The notes beneath the pieces were generated by a model. The model ran no database searches. It was not told where the DNA came from and saw nothing but the letters and a program-made list of their open reading frames with translations. The position numbers were made by a program, and so were the translations under genes. A DNA stretch of 64,000 nucleotides from Streptomyces sp. B21-083 (lineage in GTDB: Bacteria; Actinomycetota; Actinomycetes; Streptomycetales; Streptomycetaceae), in the NCBI RefSeq assembly GCF_036898825.1, contig NZ_JARUND010000002.1, forward strand, positions 3,162,001-3,226,000, given 5' to 3'. Positions 24,447-31,615 of the stretch are shown here, piece after piece. How positions within the stretch are numbered: the stretch's first letter is position 1; each line of letters starts with the position of its first letter.

Positions 24447-24657
24447 TGGTCGTCTCCGTCTCGGGCAGGGCGGCGGCGATGGCGGCGTACGAGCGGGCCA
24501 CGTCGGCCCACGTGGTTCCGGCGGCGGCGAAGATCTTGACGTCGCTCTGGCGGCTGGTGCTGTGGGCGGCGCTCTCGGCGTGCTCGGCGAGGCGCTTGGC
24601 CTTGGCCGCCGCGTTGCGGGCCTCGGTCAGTGCCAGGGTTCGGGTCAGGTCGTCCAC
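24439..24657 (-). CDS. Small Ala-rich helical protein of the transfer block
   Basis: This 72-residue protein starts at GTG 24657 with AGGAGG upstream. It is mostly helix (LTRTLALTEARNAAAKAKRL, then AEHAESAAHSTSRQ) followed by a second region with FAAAGTTWADVARSYAAIAA. No motif was recognised. It begins the operon segment that ends with the FtsK-like gene, just downstream of a hairpin. Confidence 0.55.
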   Translation of the reverse strand: MDDLTRTLALTEARNAAAKAKRLAEHAESAAHSTSRQSDVKIFAAAGTTWADVARSYAAIAAALPETETTNG

Positions 24658-24707
24658 GGGTTCCTCCTGGTTGCGGGCCGGGTTGTCCGGCCTCACCGCG
24701 CCCCCGC

Positions 24708-24732
24708 AACCGCCTCCCTTACGGAGGTGGTT
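24708..24732. terminator. Hairpin within transfer block
   Basis: The arms AACCGCCTCC and GGAGGTGGTT (one G-T pair) enclose a 5-base loop. The hairpin lies 20 bases past the end of the Spd-like gene at 24753-25082. It may separate the Spd operon from the FtsK segment, or attenuate transcription between them. Confidence 0.45.
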
Positions 24733-24752
24733 GACGGAGGACGGAGAGACCG

Positions 24753-25082
24753 TCAGCCCTTGCGGCTGCTGCGCCAGACGTCGCGCAGGATGAGCAGGCA
24801 GATCACGAGGGCGACGACGACCACAGCGAGGACGGCCGCGAGGATCGCGAACCCGAACACCAGGAACGCGACCAGGACGACGACCACGGTGAGGGCGAGC
24901 AGGCCGAGGCAGCCGGCTGCCAGGTACGCGCCCCACGGGTGCACCTTGATCGGCTGGAGCGGTGCCGTCGCCTGTTGGGCGACGGACGGGTTTTCAGGGG
25001 ATCCCCTGAATGCCGGAGCGGCGTACATGGGGTTACCGGCGAGGTCGTAGCCGATCTGCTGCCGCTGTACGGGTTCGCTCAT
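24753..25082 (-). CDS. Spd-like membrane protein (plasmid-spread type)
   Basis: This 109-residue protein starts at ATG 25082, overlapping the stop of the upstream gene. The N-terminus has IGYDLAGNPMYAAP, similar in style to the GYDxxGNPxY opening of Spd-type proteins of Streptomyces plasmids. A polar linker leads to three closely spaced hydrophobic segments (LAAGCLGLLALTVVVVLVA, FLVFGFAILAAVLAVVVVA, LVICLLILRDVW). Spd proteins support intramycelial spread of conjugative elements together with TraB/FtsK-like translocases. The operon context matches. The family call rests on the motif, topology and context. Confidence 0.65.
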   Translation of the reverse strand: MSEPVQRQQIGYDLAGNPMYAAPAFRGSPENPSVAQQATAPLQPIKVHPWGAYLAAGCLGLLALTVVVVLVAFLVFGFAILAAVLAVVVVALVICLLILRDVWRSSRKG

Positions 25083-25255
25083 CGGGCCCACCCCCGGATG
25101 CGGCGGGCGAGGTGCGGCCAGAGCAGGACGCCGGCGGCGAACGCGAGGACGGCGGGCTGCGAGACGGTCGCGACGGCGGCGGCCAGGACGAGGGCGAGCA
25201 GCGGCGGGTAGGCGACGAGGAGACCGAGGACGGCACCGAACAGGACGCGGGTCAT
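25079..25255 (-). CDS. Small two-segment membrane protein, Spd-like
   Basis: This 58-residue protein starts at ATG 25255 (ATGA overlap with the upstream stop). It is nearly all hydrophobic in two helices (VLFGAVLGLLVAYPPLLALV, then AVATVSQPAVLAFAAGVLLW), ending in a basic tail (HLARRIRGWAR). It is followed directly by the larger Spd-like gene. Very small hydrophobic partners are typical in Spd operons. Confidence 0.6.
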   Translation of the reverse strand: MTRVLFGAVLGLLVAYPPLLALVLAAAVATVSQPAVLAFAAGVLLWPHLARRIRGWAR

Positions 25256-26058
25256 GCGGGCACCCCCTGGCGAGCGGGGAGTGCGTCCGGGTGGAACAGG
25301 TTGCGTCCTCGGGCGTCCTTGCTGTGGACGGTGAGGCGTCCTACGGCGACCCAGCTGCGGACGGTGGACGGGTCGATGCCGTACATGAGGGCGACCTGAG
25401 CGGACGTCATGAGGGGCGGCTCGGGCGGTGGTCCGTCGTCGGCGTCCTCGGCGTCCTGGTCTGTCCCGGGTGGGAGTTCGGGCGTCCTGCCCGCGTCCTG
25501 GGCGTCCTCGCGTTCGAGAGTCACGGTGGGTACCGGGCGGGCCGTCATCGGCAGCAGCCGGATGCCCGGCGGGACCACCTCGGTGATGGCCGGGACGCTC
25601 AGGACGGTCGGGGACGCGTCGGCGTCCTGGGCGTCCTGGGGTGCGTCCTCGGTGTCCTGGGCGAGGCGCTCGTGGAGTTGCCGCATGAGGGCGCCGAACG
25701 CGACGAGGGCGGCCGAGGGGGGTACGGCGGCCACGACGTACTCCATGGGCTGTGCGCCGTCGCCGACGCCGAACACGTTGAGCGCGATGGAGCCGAGGGA
25801 TCCGAACGCGGCCAGAGTGACGGCCCACCAGTCCATGCCTTGTCGGGCGAGAGAGGCCCGGAGCATGAGGAGTTCTCCGGCGATGATGAACAGGTCGACG
25901 GTGGCGGGCCATGCCCAGGCGCGGGCGCCGTCGAGTCCGTTGCCGCCGGCGATGTCGTGGAGGTGTTCGTAGGACAGCCAGAATGCGGCGGCGGTGAGCA
26001 GGACGGTCACGACGGCGGCGCCGACGGCGAGGCCGTCTCGGGCGTTGTGGCGCTTCAC
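25252..26058 (-). CDS. DUF2637-type membrane protein with C-terminal HTH
   Basis: This 268-residue protein starts at GTG 26058, overlapping the upstream stop (GTGA). Four hydrophobic segments lie in the first 140 residues, with charged flanks (LAVGAAVVTVLLTAAAFWLS, ATVDLFIIAGELLML, AVTLAAFGSLGSIALNVFG, AAVPPSAALVAFGALM). The layout matches DUF2637 proteins of Streptomyces conjugative elements. A Glu/Asp/Pro-rich linker follows. The C-terminal 50 residues form a MerR-type HTH (SAQVALMYGIDPSTVRSWV). A membrane protein fused to a DNA-binding domain may bring element DNA to the membrane next to the translocase. Confidence 0.72.
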   Translation of the reverse strand: MKRHNARDGLAVGAAVVTVLLTAAAFWLSYEHLHDIAGGNGLDGARAWAWPATVDLFIIAGELLMLRASLARQGMDWWAVTLAAFGSLGSIALNVFGVGDGAQPMEYVVAAVPPSAALVAFGALMRQLHERLAQDTEDAPQDAQDADASPTVLSVPAITEVVPPGIRLLPMTARPVPTVTLEREDAQDAGRTPELPPGTDQDAEDADDGPPPEPPLMTSAQVALMYGIDPSTVRSWVAVGRLTVHSKDARGRNLFHPDALPARQGVPA

Positions 26059-26432
26059 TGGCCACCGCCGAGGATGACGAGCAGCTGGTCGGCGAGGTCG
26101 CGCAGCTGGTCGGCGTGCCGGTCGAGTGTGGCGGCGAGGTCGTACAGGGCTACGGGGTCGAGGGTGCGGCCGATGAGGCTGATGGACACGCCGGGGGTGC
26201 TGCTGCACAGTTCGGGGATCTCGGCGGTGGAGAACGGGGACTGGACGAGGGCGGCGTCGCCGATGTCGTGGCCGTGGAAGGCGAGGGTGACGTCCGGGCC
26301 CTGGTGGAGGATGTCGGCGCGGTAGTCGTCGGCCTTGTGGTTGGGGTGGCCGATGCACCAGGCCGGACAGGTGACGGTGACGTCGCCGTAGTCGACGGTG
26401 GGCAGCGTGACGATGCGCGGCTCGGTACTCAC
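26055..26432 (-). CDS. DUF6907-like protein with Cys/His motif
   Basis: This 125-residue protein starts at ATG 26432. The N-terminal part has VTCPAWCIGH, a CPxWC...H signature, followed by FHGHDIGDAALVQ. The C-terminal helices read LDPVALYDLAATLDRHADQL. A second protein with the same layout occurs in the element (35641-36069). The start and stop overlap the neighbours by four bases. Proteins of this type are common in actinobacterial mobile elements; function unknown. Confidence 0.55.
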   Translation of the reverse strand: MSTEPRIVTLPTVDYGDVTVTCPAWCIGHPNHKADDYRADILHQGPDVTLAFHGHDIGDAALVQSPFSTAEIPELCSSTPGVSISLIGRTLDPVALYDLAATLDRHADQLRDLADQLLVILGGGQ

Positions 26433-26773
26433 GGGCGCTCACCGCGCTCGTCGGCGAGGAAGGCGGTGACCTCGGGGAAGTGCCTGGCGACGAAGCGGCG
26501 GGCGTCCTCGTCCTCGTCGACGGGCTCGGCGCCGTGGGCGCGCAGCAGCAGGCGGAGGGCCTCGCGCTGGGCGCCGTATGCCTCCGGGTAGGAGAAGCCG
26601 TCACGGCTGCTGTCGCCGTAGGCGGTGAGCATGCGCTGGCCGACGCGGATGGCGACGGCGAGGTCACTCGACTCGGGGGTGTGGAGCGCGGCTGCGCGTT
26701 CCTGCTGCCCCTTGGCGTAGTCCACGTCGCAGAGGCGGTGCAGCTCGGCGAGGTGGACGAGGTTCTCGCTCAT
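26429..26773 (-). CDS. Hypothetical helical protein
   Basis: This 114-residue protein starts at ATG 26773 and ends at TGA overlapping the next start. It is helical (LVHLAELHRLCDVDYAKGQQ, then LRLLLRAHGAEPVDEDEDAR) and acidic. No motif was recognised. It is translationally coupled to the sigma-like gene upstream and the DUF6907-like gene downstream. Confidence 0.5.
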   Translation of the reverse strand: MSENLVHLAELHRLCDVDYAKGQQERAAALHTPESSDLAVAIRVGQRMLTAYGDSSRDGFSYPEAYGAQREALRLLLRAHGAEPVDEDEDARRFVARHFPEVTAFLADERGERP

Positions 26774-27246
26774 CGGGCGCCCCCGCTCTGGCGGGCGCGG
26801 CGGAGGGCCTCGTCCATGTCCGGGTCGCTGTCGCCGGGGCGGGGGTTGATGCTGACGGTGCGGAACCCGGTGGCGGCGGGGGTGTAGTAGCCGGCACCCG
26901 ACTCCATGTCGCGGTTGGCGTACTGCCAGGTGCCGGTGTCGACGGGGGTCTCGGCCACGTTCTTGCGGGTCCGGTAGTGGGCGCCGACGGTGTTGCGGGC
27001 GATGGTGGCGAGCCATGCGTACATCTGCCGGTCGGTGGTGGCGCGGCATTTGTGGAGGTCAAGCCAGGCCCGGTAGAAGGCGTCGGCGGTGAGGTCTTCG
27101 GCGAGGGCGTGGTTGCCGCCGCGGACTTCGCGGGTGACGAGGCGGGTGATGGCGGGCTGGAAGGTGCGGTAGACCTCGGTGAACTGTGCGTTGAGCTGCT
27201 GCGTCGGGCTGATCGCGGACGATGCCGCGGGCGTGAGACGATCCAT
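26770..27246 (-). CDS. Sigma-70 region 2-like protein without region 4
   Basis: This 158-residue protein starts at ATG 27246 with AAGGAG upstream. Residues about 20-95 match ECF-type sigma region 2: EVYRTFQPAITRLVTREV, then LAEDLTADAFYRAWLDL, and MYAWLATIARNTVGAHYR. A normal ECF factor then has a region 4 HTH. Here the rest (about residues 100-158) is Gly/Tyr/Pro/Asp-rich and ends in a short helix with no HTH. It is the first gene of a six-gene chain joined by four-base overlaps. It could compete for core polymerase, recruit it together with another DNA-binding protein, or be a degraded sigma factor. Confidence 0.65.
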   Translation of the reverse strand: MDRLTPAASSAISPTQQLNAQFTEVYRTFQPAITRLVTREVRGGNHALAEDLTADAFYRAWLDLHKCRATTDRQMYAWLATIARNTVGAHYRTRKNVAETPVDTGTWQYANRDMESGAGYYTPAATGFRTVSINPRPGDSDPDMDEALRRARQSGGAR

Positions 27247-27367
27247 GGAGCCGTTCTCCTTGCTTGATCAAGGGTTCGGTCAGGGCTCCGGTCGGCGTTG
27301 ACGCGCCTCCGGAATCCGGGGTAGTCACCCCTCGGCTCGGCGGTGCAGTCGCCTATAGCCGGGGGGT

Positions 27368-27622
27368 CTACTTTTTCTGTTGATCTGCAGTTGTGGAATC
27401 GGGCGGCGGTGCAGTCGCCGTTCCGTATTCGTTGATCGCTCTTCGTACTGCGCGGACGTCGATCCCGATTTCTCGGGCGACAGCCGACTTGCTGCCGAGT
27501 TCCAAGACGCCTTCCTCGAACGCTTCCGCTCGCCTCCGGGCGCTTGTTGCGATCTCCGCTTGCAACTCGCGCTGTCGCCGGGATTCGGCAGCAACGCGCT
27601 CGCGCCAATTGGTTGTTGGCAC
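27368..27622 (-). CDS. Small HTH protein from a leaderless promoter
   Basis: This 84-residue protein starts at GTG 27622, seven bases after a TAGAGT -10 box, so the mRNA is probably leaderless. The N-terminal half is a long charged helix (WRERVAAESRRQRELQAEIA). The C-terminal half has an HTH (SKSAVAREIGIDVRAVRRAI) and a polar end. A perfect palindrome (27636-27654) fills the spacer of its own promoter, suggesting autoregulation. It is divergent from nothing here; the gene upstream (27673-28293) is in the same direction. It probably controls the sigma-like operon downstream. Confidence 0.65.
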   Translation of the reverse strand: MPTTNWRERVAAESRRQRELQAEIATSARRRAEAFEEGVLELGSKSAVAREIGIDVRAVRRAINEYGTATAPPPDSTTADQQKK

Positions 27623-27629
27623 GACAGTC

Positions 27630-27658
27630 ACTCTACTAGGACAGGCTGTCCTAGGCAA
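27630..27658 (-). promoter_or_regulatory. Promoter with palindromic operator in its spacer
   Basis: On the minus strand: TTGCCT (-35) at 27653-27658, 17-base spacer, TAGAGT (-10) at 27630-27635. The perfect palindrome CTAGGACAG-G-CTGTCCTAG (+ strand reading, 27636-27654) spans the spacer and part of -35. The predicted start falls at the GTG of the small HTH gene. Confidence 0.6.
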
Positions 27659-27672
27659 CACCGACACGCCAC

Positions 27673-28293
27673 TCACGCCGACGCCTTCGGCTGGTAGTAC
27701 GCGAGCAGCGCCCAGTCCGGCGGCCCGTACGAGCACTGGCACCACTTGCACGTCAGCCGGGTCTGCCCCGGCAGGCGCGAGATCGCAGCGCCACAGACGG
27801 CGCCCTTGTCGTCGACCGCGATGCACGTACCGAGCCGCTGCGGACGCGGCACGGGATCTCCGACGATCGAGCGCGCAGACCGCTCCAGATCACCCACCTC
27901 CCGGAAGAGGTCGCCGGCCGCCGGATAGTGCTCCACCAGCCACTCCATCTCCATGCCCAGCCAACGGCAGTCCGCAGCCAGCCCGGCCGCCGCCGGCGCC
28001 CCATGCCGGGGCCAGCGCACCCGCTGCACGTCCACCCGCCACAGGTGCACCACCTCCCCGGCGCGGACCATGTTCACCGTGTCGAGGACGTCCTCGTCGA
28101 CCGGGGACCGCGGCCCGGCCGCGCCCCGGGTGGAGACGATCTCGCCCCACCCGGAGTTGCGCGGTACGAGGCACTCGGCGACCTCCGTGTACAGGACGGG
28201 CAACTCCTGGAGGGTCTTCGCCAGCTTGATGGTGTGCCGCTCGCACAGATACCGGCCAGCCGCGTCCTGCTCGCACACCTCGCACGCGGTCAT
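27673..28293 (-). CDS. Hypothetical protein with terminal Cys motifs
   Basis: This 206-residue protein starts at ATG 28293. A CxxC...C/H cluster opens the protein (CEVCEQDAAGRYLCERH), and a Cys-rich patch closes it (GAVCGAAIS, then LTCKWCQCSYG), together suggesting two zinc sites. The middle is rich in Trp, Val and Arg (WRVDVQRVRW). It resembles a common class of proteins in Streptomyces phages and mobile elements. It lies between the RuvC-like block and the HTH gene. Function unknown. Confidence 0.55.
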   Translation of the reverse strand: MTACEVCEQDAAGRYLCERHTIKLAKTLQELPVLYTEVAECLVPRNSGWGEIVSTRGAAGPRSPVDEDVLDTVNMVRAGEVVHLWRVDVQRVRWPRHGAPAAAGLAADCRWLGMEMEWLVEHYPAAGDLFREVGDLERSARSIVGDPVPRPQRLGTCIAVDDKGAVCGAAISRLPGQTRLTCKWCQCSYGPPDWALLAYYQPKASA

Positions 28294-28541
28294 CGGTGGG
28301 CCTCGCCGAACTCCCGCAGATCTGCGGGAAGCGTCGATGGCAGATCTGCCATAGTCGACGTCCCGTTTGTCCGTGTCCCGTTTGCCCGCTCGCGCGCCGC
28401 GTCGAGCTGGGCCTGGGCGGCGCGGGCTGCCTTGCGGTCGCGGCGGTCGTCGAGGAGCCCGAAGCCGGCCTGGACGAGCAGCATGAAGTACGCGCCCGTG
28501 CTGAAGCCGACGGTGAGCAGTTGCAGTTCGTGGTCGGTCAC
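28290..28541 (-). CDS. Small single-segment membrane protein
   Basis: This 83-residue protein starts at GTG 28541, overlapping the upstream stop (GTGA). One hydrophobic segment (LTVGFSTGAYFMLLVQAGFG) is followed by a charged helix (DDRRDRKAARAAQAQLDAAR). It is coupled to the RuvC-like nuclease gene. Unknown function. Confidence 0.55.
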   Translation of the reverse strand: MTDHELQLLTVGFSTGAYFMLLVQAGFGLLDDRRDRKAARAAQAQLDAARERANGTRTNGTSTMADLPSTLPADLREFGEAHR

Positions 28542-29158
28542 GCTGCGAGTCCTTCCAAGGTGGGCCACAGGCTTCCGTCGAGGCCTCGGCGGTGGGTGTC
28601 GGGAACGACGGCGAGCGGCCAGCCCAGGTGATGCAGGCCCATCGCGAGCAGGGTGTACGCGTCGGCCTGGTCGTAGCGGCCGGGCCCGTCGCAGTCGACG
28701 CCGTAGCGGGCCTGTACGGCGTCGCGTACGGCGCCCTTGGAGCCGGAGCCCTTCCCGGTGGCGTACAGGGCCCGGCAGGACGGTGGTACGACCGCGTAGG
28801 GGATGCCTCGGCGCCAGCAGGCGTGCCGGACCATGACCCGGAGTCCGGCGAGATCTTCGTGCCGGTGGGCGACGCCGCCGCCGAACGACGGGCCCTCGAT
28901 CACCACCAGGTCGGCGCCGCGGATGTGGTCGGCGACCTGGTCGAGGATGAGCGCGAGTCGGGGGTGCCCGCGTACGCCGGCCCGGGGGCGGATGACGTCG
29001 GTCCAGCCCTCGCCCGCCACCCCCGTACAGGTGAGGCTGACGTCCAGGCCGATCACCCGGGGTCCGGCAGGGGTACGCACGATCCGCTGCCCCTTTGCGG
29101 GGGAGCCGGACTCCACCGCAACCGTGGCCGTATCGCCACGGCTGGTCTCGTTCGGCAT
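28538..29158 (-). CDS. RuvC-like Holliday junction nuclease
   Basis: This 206-residue protein shows the RNase H/RuvC layout: VIGLDVSLTCTGVA (first Asp), DLVVIEGPSF (catalytic Glu), and RYDQADAYTLLAMG near the end (late acidic pair). Between these, GKGSGSKGAVRDAVQARYG is a basic DNA-binding stretch. The first 35 residues are a polar extension. Such enzymes cut branched DNA during replication, recombination and packaging. It lies in the replication region downstream of the helicase and primase genes. Confidence 0.8.
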   Translation of the reverse strand: MPNETSRGDTATVAVESGSPAKGQRIVRTPAGPRVIGLDVSLTCTGVAGEGWTDVIRPRAGVRGHPRLALILDQVADHIRGADLVVIEGPSFGGGVAHRHEDLAGLRVMVRHACWRRGIPYAVVPPSCRALYATGKGSGSKGAVRDAVQARYGVDCDGPGRYDQADAYTLLAMGLHHLGWPLAVVPDTHRRGLDGSLWPTLEGLAA

Positions 29159-29180
29159 AGCGGGCTCCTTCGGGGTGGGG

Positions 29181-29268
29181 GACCTGGACCTCCGTTATGG
29201 AGGTCCAGGTCTGTGAGCTGGGTGGTTAACCTCTGGGGGCGGCCGGCCCGAGTCCCGCGGGCCGGCCG
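29181..29268. terminator. Two hairpins in front of the RuvC-like gene
   Basis: The first is a perfect 13-bp inverted repeat (29181-29211: GACCTGGACCTCC, loop GTTAT, then the complement). The second is a perfect 11-bp repeat (29240-29268: CGGCCGGCCCG, 7-base loop, complement). Both lie between the gene ending at 29281 and the RuvC-like start at 29158. They probably terminate the helicase operon. Confidence 0.55.
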
Positions 29269-29280
29269 TTCGCCTGCGGG

Positions 29281-29532
29281 TCAGACGTTGATCGGTTCTC
29301 CGTGCAGCGTGTTCATGGCCGCGATGACGCGGTCGTCCATCCACGAGAACCAGCAGCCGCCGGAGAGCAGGTGGGCCTTGACACCTTCGACGGTGGTCGG
29401 GGGCCGCCTGTCGTCGGCGTAGTGGATGGTCACTTCGGGCAGGCCATGGAACCGTGCCGTGTCGGGGATCAGCTTGTTGACGATGTACTCGGCGGTGTCC
29501 TGAGCGAGTTGGTCGCGGTCGAGGTCGGTCAC
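29281..29532 (-). CDS. Small hypothetical protein
   Basis: This 83-residue acidic protein starts at GTG 29532. Strands and helices alternate (TDLDRDQLAQDTAEYIVNKL, PEVTIHYADD, VEGVKAHLLSGGCWFSW). It is the last gene before the pair of hairpins. No motif was recognised. Confidence 0.5.
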   Translation of the reverse strand: MTDLDRDQLAQDTAEYIVNKLIPDTARFHGLPEVTIHYADDRRPPTTVEGVKAHLLSGGCWFSWMDDRVIAAMNTLHGEPINV

Positions 29533-29603
29533 TGGTTCTCCTTGGTGGTGTCGTTTGCGGCCGAGTCGGACTCGGCCGCAGTTCCGTCCGTGGTGCGGGC
29601 GGG

Positions 29604-29906
29604 TCAGGTGGTCAGCGGCACGGGCGCCGGGCAGGCGGACAGCAGGCGCGTCCAGGCGTCAGCGGCGTCGGCGGCGATGTACTGCTCGCCACCACTTGCG
29701 TCGGCCACGTCCGCCCAGCCGTTCTCTGCCTGCTCTCGGGTGGGGCGCGGCTCCAGCTCGGCGTGCTCGGCGCTGCAGAACGAGGCGACGCTGGCGCTTC
29801 CGCTCGCCCACATCTCCGGGGCGCTGGCGGACAGGCCGAGCACGGTGGCGGGCAGGTTGCAGTGCTGGCCGTTGATCTCAAGGTCGCAGTGCTTGGACAG
29901 GTTCAT
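29604..29906 (-). CDS. Small hypothetical protein with Cys residues
   Basis: This 100-residue protein starts at ATG 29906 with AAGGAG upstream. The N-terminus carries CDLEINGQHCNLPAT, then a later FCSAEHAELE, a C...C...C...H arrangement that could bind zinc. It is followed by an acidic, Ala-rich region. It follows the helicase gene closely. Unknown function. Confidence 0.5.
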   Translation of the reverse strand: MNLSKHCDLEINGQHCNLPATVLGLSASAPEMWASGSASVASFCSAEHAELEPRPTREQAENGWADVADASGGEQYIAADAADAWTRLLSACPAPVPLTT

Positions 29907-29933
29907 CAGGTTCTCCTTGGTGGTTGCGAGGTG

Positions 29934-31571
29934 TCAGGCCGCGGCCTTGACGCCGAGCTGGTTGAGGATCGTCGTGAACTGGTGGATCGCCTGAAGGTCG
30001 GACACCTCGCCGGCACTGCTGCCGTGCGACACCTGGATGCCCTTCAATCGGCAGTAGTTGAGCTGCTTGCTGCTCGCCGGCCTCTCCCGCCAGAGGGCTG
30101 CGCGGGTGGCGAGCCAGCGGCTGCCCATGGCGCGGGCCTGCTGCTCCAGCCACGCCTTCGCGGCGGACAACGGCAGCGGCACGTCGTTCTTCGGGCCGAC
30201 GACGCCGTTGTTGAGGTCGAACCGGCGCAGCCAGTACGTCCGGTCGACCGGGTTACGGACCAGGAAGACGTACGCGGCATCCGTGACCGGGATGAACCAG
30301 ATACCGGACGCCGTCTTCAGCCAGCGGACCGACGACCCGTGGAACAGGTCGATCTCCTCCACCTGAATCCGGGACAGATCCAGGTGACGCTTCGTCTTCT
30401 CCTCCGCCTCCCGCACGGCCTCCCGCAGGGTCTGCTCCTCGTCCTGCATCACCACCTGACGCCCGGTGAGGTCGACGATGGAGGCGAGCTGATGCCGGGT
30501 GGAGGCGCCCATCACGTCGAGGACCAGGGCGTCCTTCTTGCCGGTCTCCGGGGACAGACGGAGCGCCCGTCCGACCATCTGGCAGTACAGGCCGGCCGAC
30601 TTCGTGGGGCGGGCGATGACCGCGCACGACGTCCACGGGGCGTCGAACCCCTCCGTCAGGACCATGCAATTCGTGAGGACCTGGACGTCACCGGCCCGGT
30701 ACCTCTTCAGCGTGGCCGTACGATCCTCGCGGGACATGTCGCCCCAGACCGCGGCAGCCGTGATGCCGGCGGCGGTGAAGGCGTCCGCCATGGACTGCGC
30801 GGTCTCCACCGTCGGGGTGAAGGCGACGCCGGGCCGGTCGGTGGCGTGCAACCGGTACGCCTCGGCGACGACCTCGGCGGCCCCGGAGTCGTCCAGGGCC
30901 TGACCGAGCTGGCCGTCCTGGAGGTCACCGTGCCGGGACTTCACCGAGTCCAGGTCGAGGCCGGGCACGGTGACGCGCTTGCCGCGTACGTCGCACAGGT
31001 AGCCGTCCTCGATCATCTCCAGGATGTCGAGGGTGAAGACGACCTCTTCCCACACTTCGGCCAGGCCGCCGTCGGTGCGGGTCATCGTCGCGGTGAAGCC
31101 GGCCGTGGGGATGCCGCGCCAGGCGCCGAAGTGCTCCAACACCGTCATGTAGGTGCGGGCGGCGGCGTGGTGGCACTCGTCGACGACGACCATGCCGATG
31201 CCCGTGATGGCCCGGCGGCGGCGTTCCACGGCCAGGGTCTGGATGGAGGCCACGACGACGTCGACGTCCTGGTGCTCGTCGCGTTCGGCCTTGACGATGC
31301 CGACACGCAGTCCGGGCGCGACGGCCTTGATCTTGTCGGCGGCCTGGGCGAGGAGTTCCTCGCGGTGGGCGATGACGAGGGCGCGTTCACCGCGGGCCGC
31401 GAGGGCGGTGAGCCGTTCGAGGATGAGGTTGGAGAAGACGACGGTCTTCCCGGCGCCGGTGGGGAGGACGACGGCGAGCCGGTTGTTGTCGCCCTGCCAG
31501 CCTTCGACGAGGGCCTTGATGGCCTCCGCCTGGTACGGGCGCGGGGCGAACGTCTCGGGCGTTTCAGACAT
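29934..31571 (-). CDS. SF2 DEAD/DEAH-type helicase
   Basis: This 545-residue protein starts at ATG 31571; the open frame continues upstream through the iteron region but is not coding there. Motifs in order: RPYQAEAI (Q/I region), LPTGAGKT (motif I), VVVDECHH (DECH, motif II), GFTATMTRTD (motif III), VLTNCMVLTEGFDAP (motif V) and QMVGRALRLS (motif VI). The C-terminal 170 residues are family-specific (LNNGVVGPKNDVPLPL). A DECH-box SF2 helicase of this size is typical of phage and mobile-element replication and recombination. The candidate origin lies between it and the prim-pol gene. Confidence 0.88.
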   Translation of the reverse strand: MSETPETFAPRPYQAEAIKALVEGWQGDNNRLAVVLPTGAGKTVVFSNLILERLTALAARGERALVIAHREELLAQAADKIKAVAPGLRVGIVKAERDEHQDVDVVVASIQTLAVERRRRAITGIGMVVVDECHHAAARTYMTVLEHFGAWRGIPTAGFTATMTRTDGGLAEVWEEVVFTLDILEMIEDGYLCDVRGKRVTVPGLDLDSVKSRHGDLQDGQLGQALDDSGAAEVVAEAYRLHATDRPGVAFTPTVETAQSMADAFTAAGITAAAVWGDMSREDRTATLKRYRAGDVQVLTNCMVLTEGFDAPWTSCAVIARPTKSAGLYCQMVGRALRLSPETGKKDALVLDVMGASTRHQLASIVDLTGRQVVMQDEEQTLREAVREAEEKTKRHLDLSRIQVEEIDLFHGSSVRWLKTASGIWFIPVTDAAYVFLVRNPVDRTYWLRRFDLNNGVVGPKNDVPLPLSAAKAWLEQQARAMGSRWLATRAALWRERPASSKQLNYCRLKGIQVSHGSSAGEVSDLQAIHQFTTILNQLGVKAAA

Positions 31572-31615
31572 GGCGGTCACCTCGGTTCGTGAAGTCCTGG
31601 GCTTTTGCCGGGAGT

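Noticed and set aside
27339..27419. 15-bp direct repeat GGCGGTGCAGTCGCC at 27339 and 27405
   Set aside because: One copy lies inside the C-terminal coding part of the HTH gene and the other in the leader of the sigma-like gene; two copies alone give no firm function.
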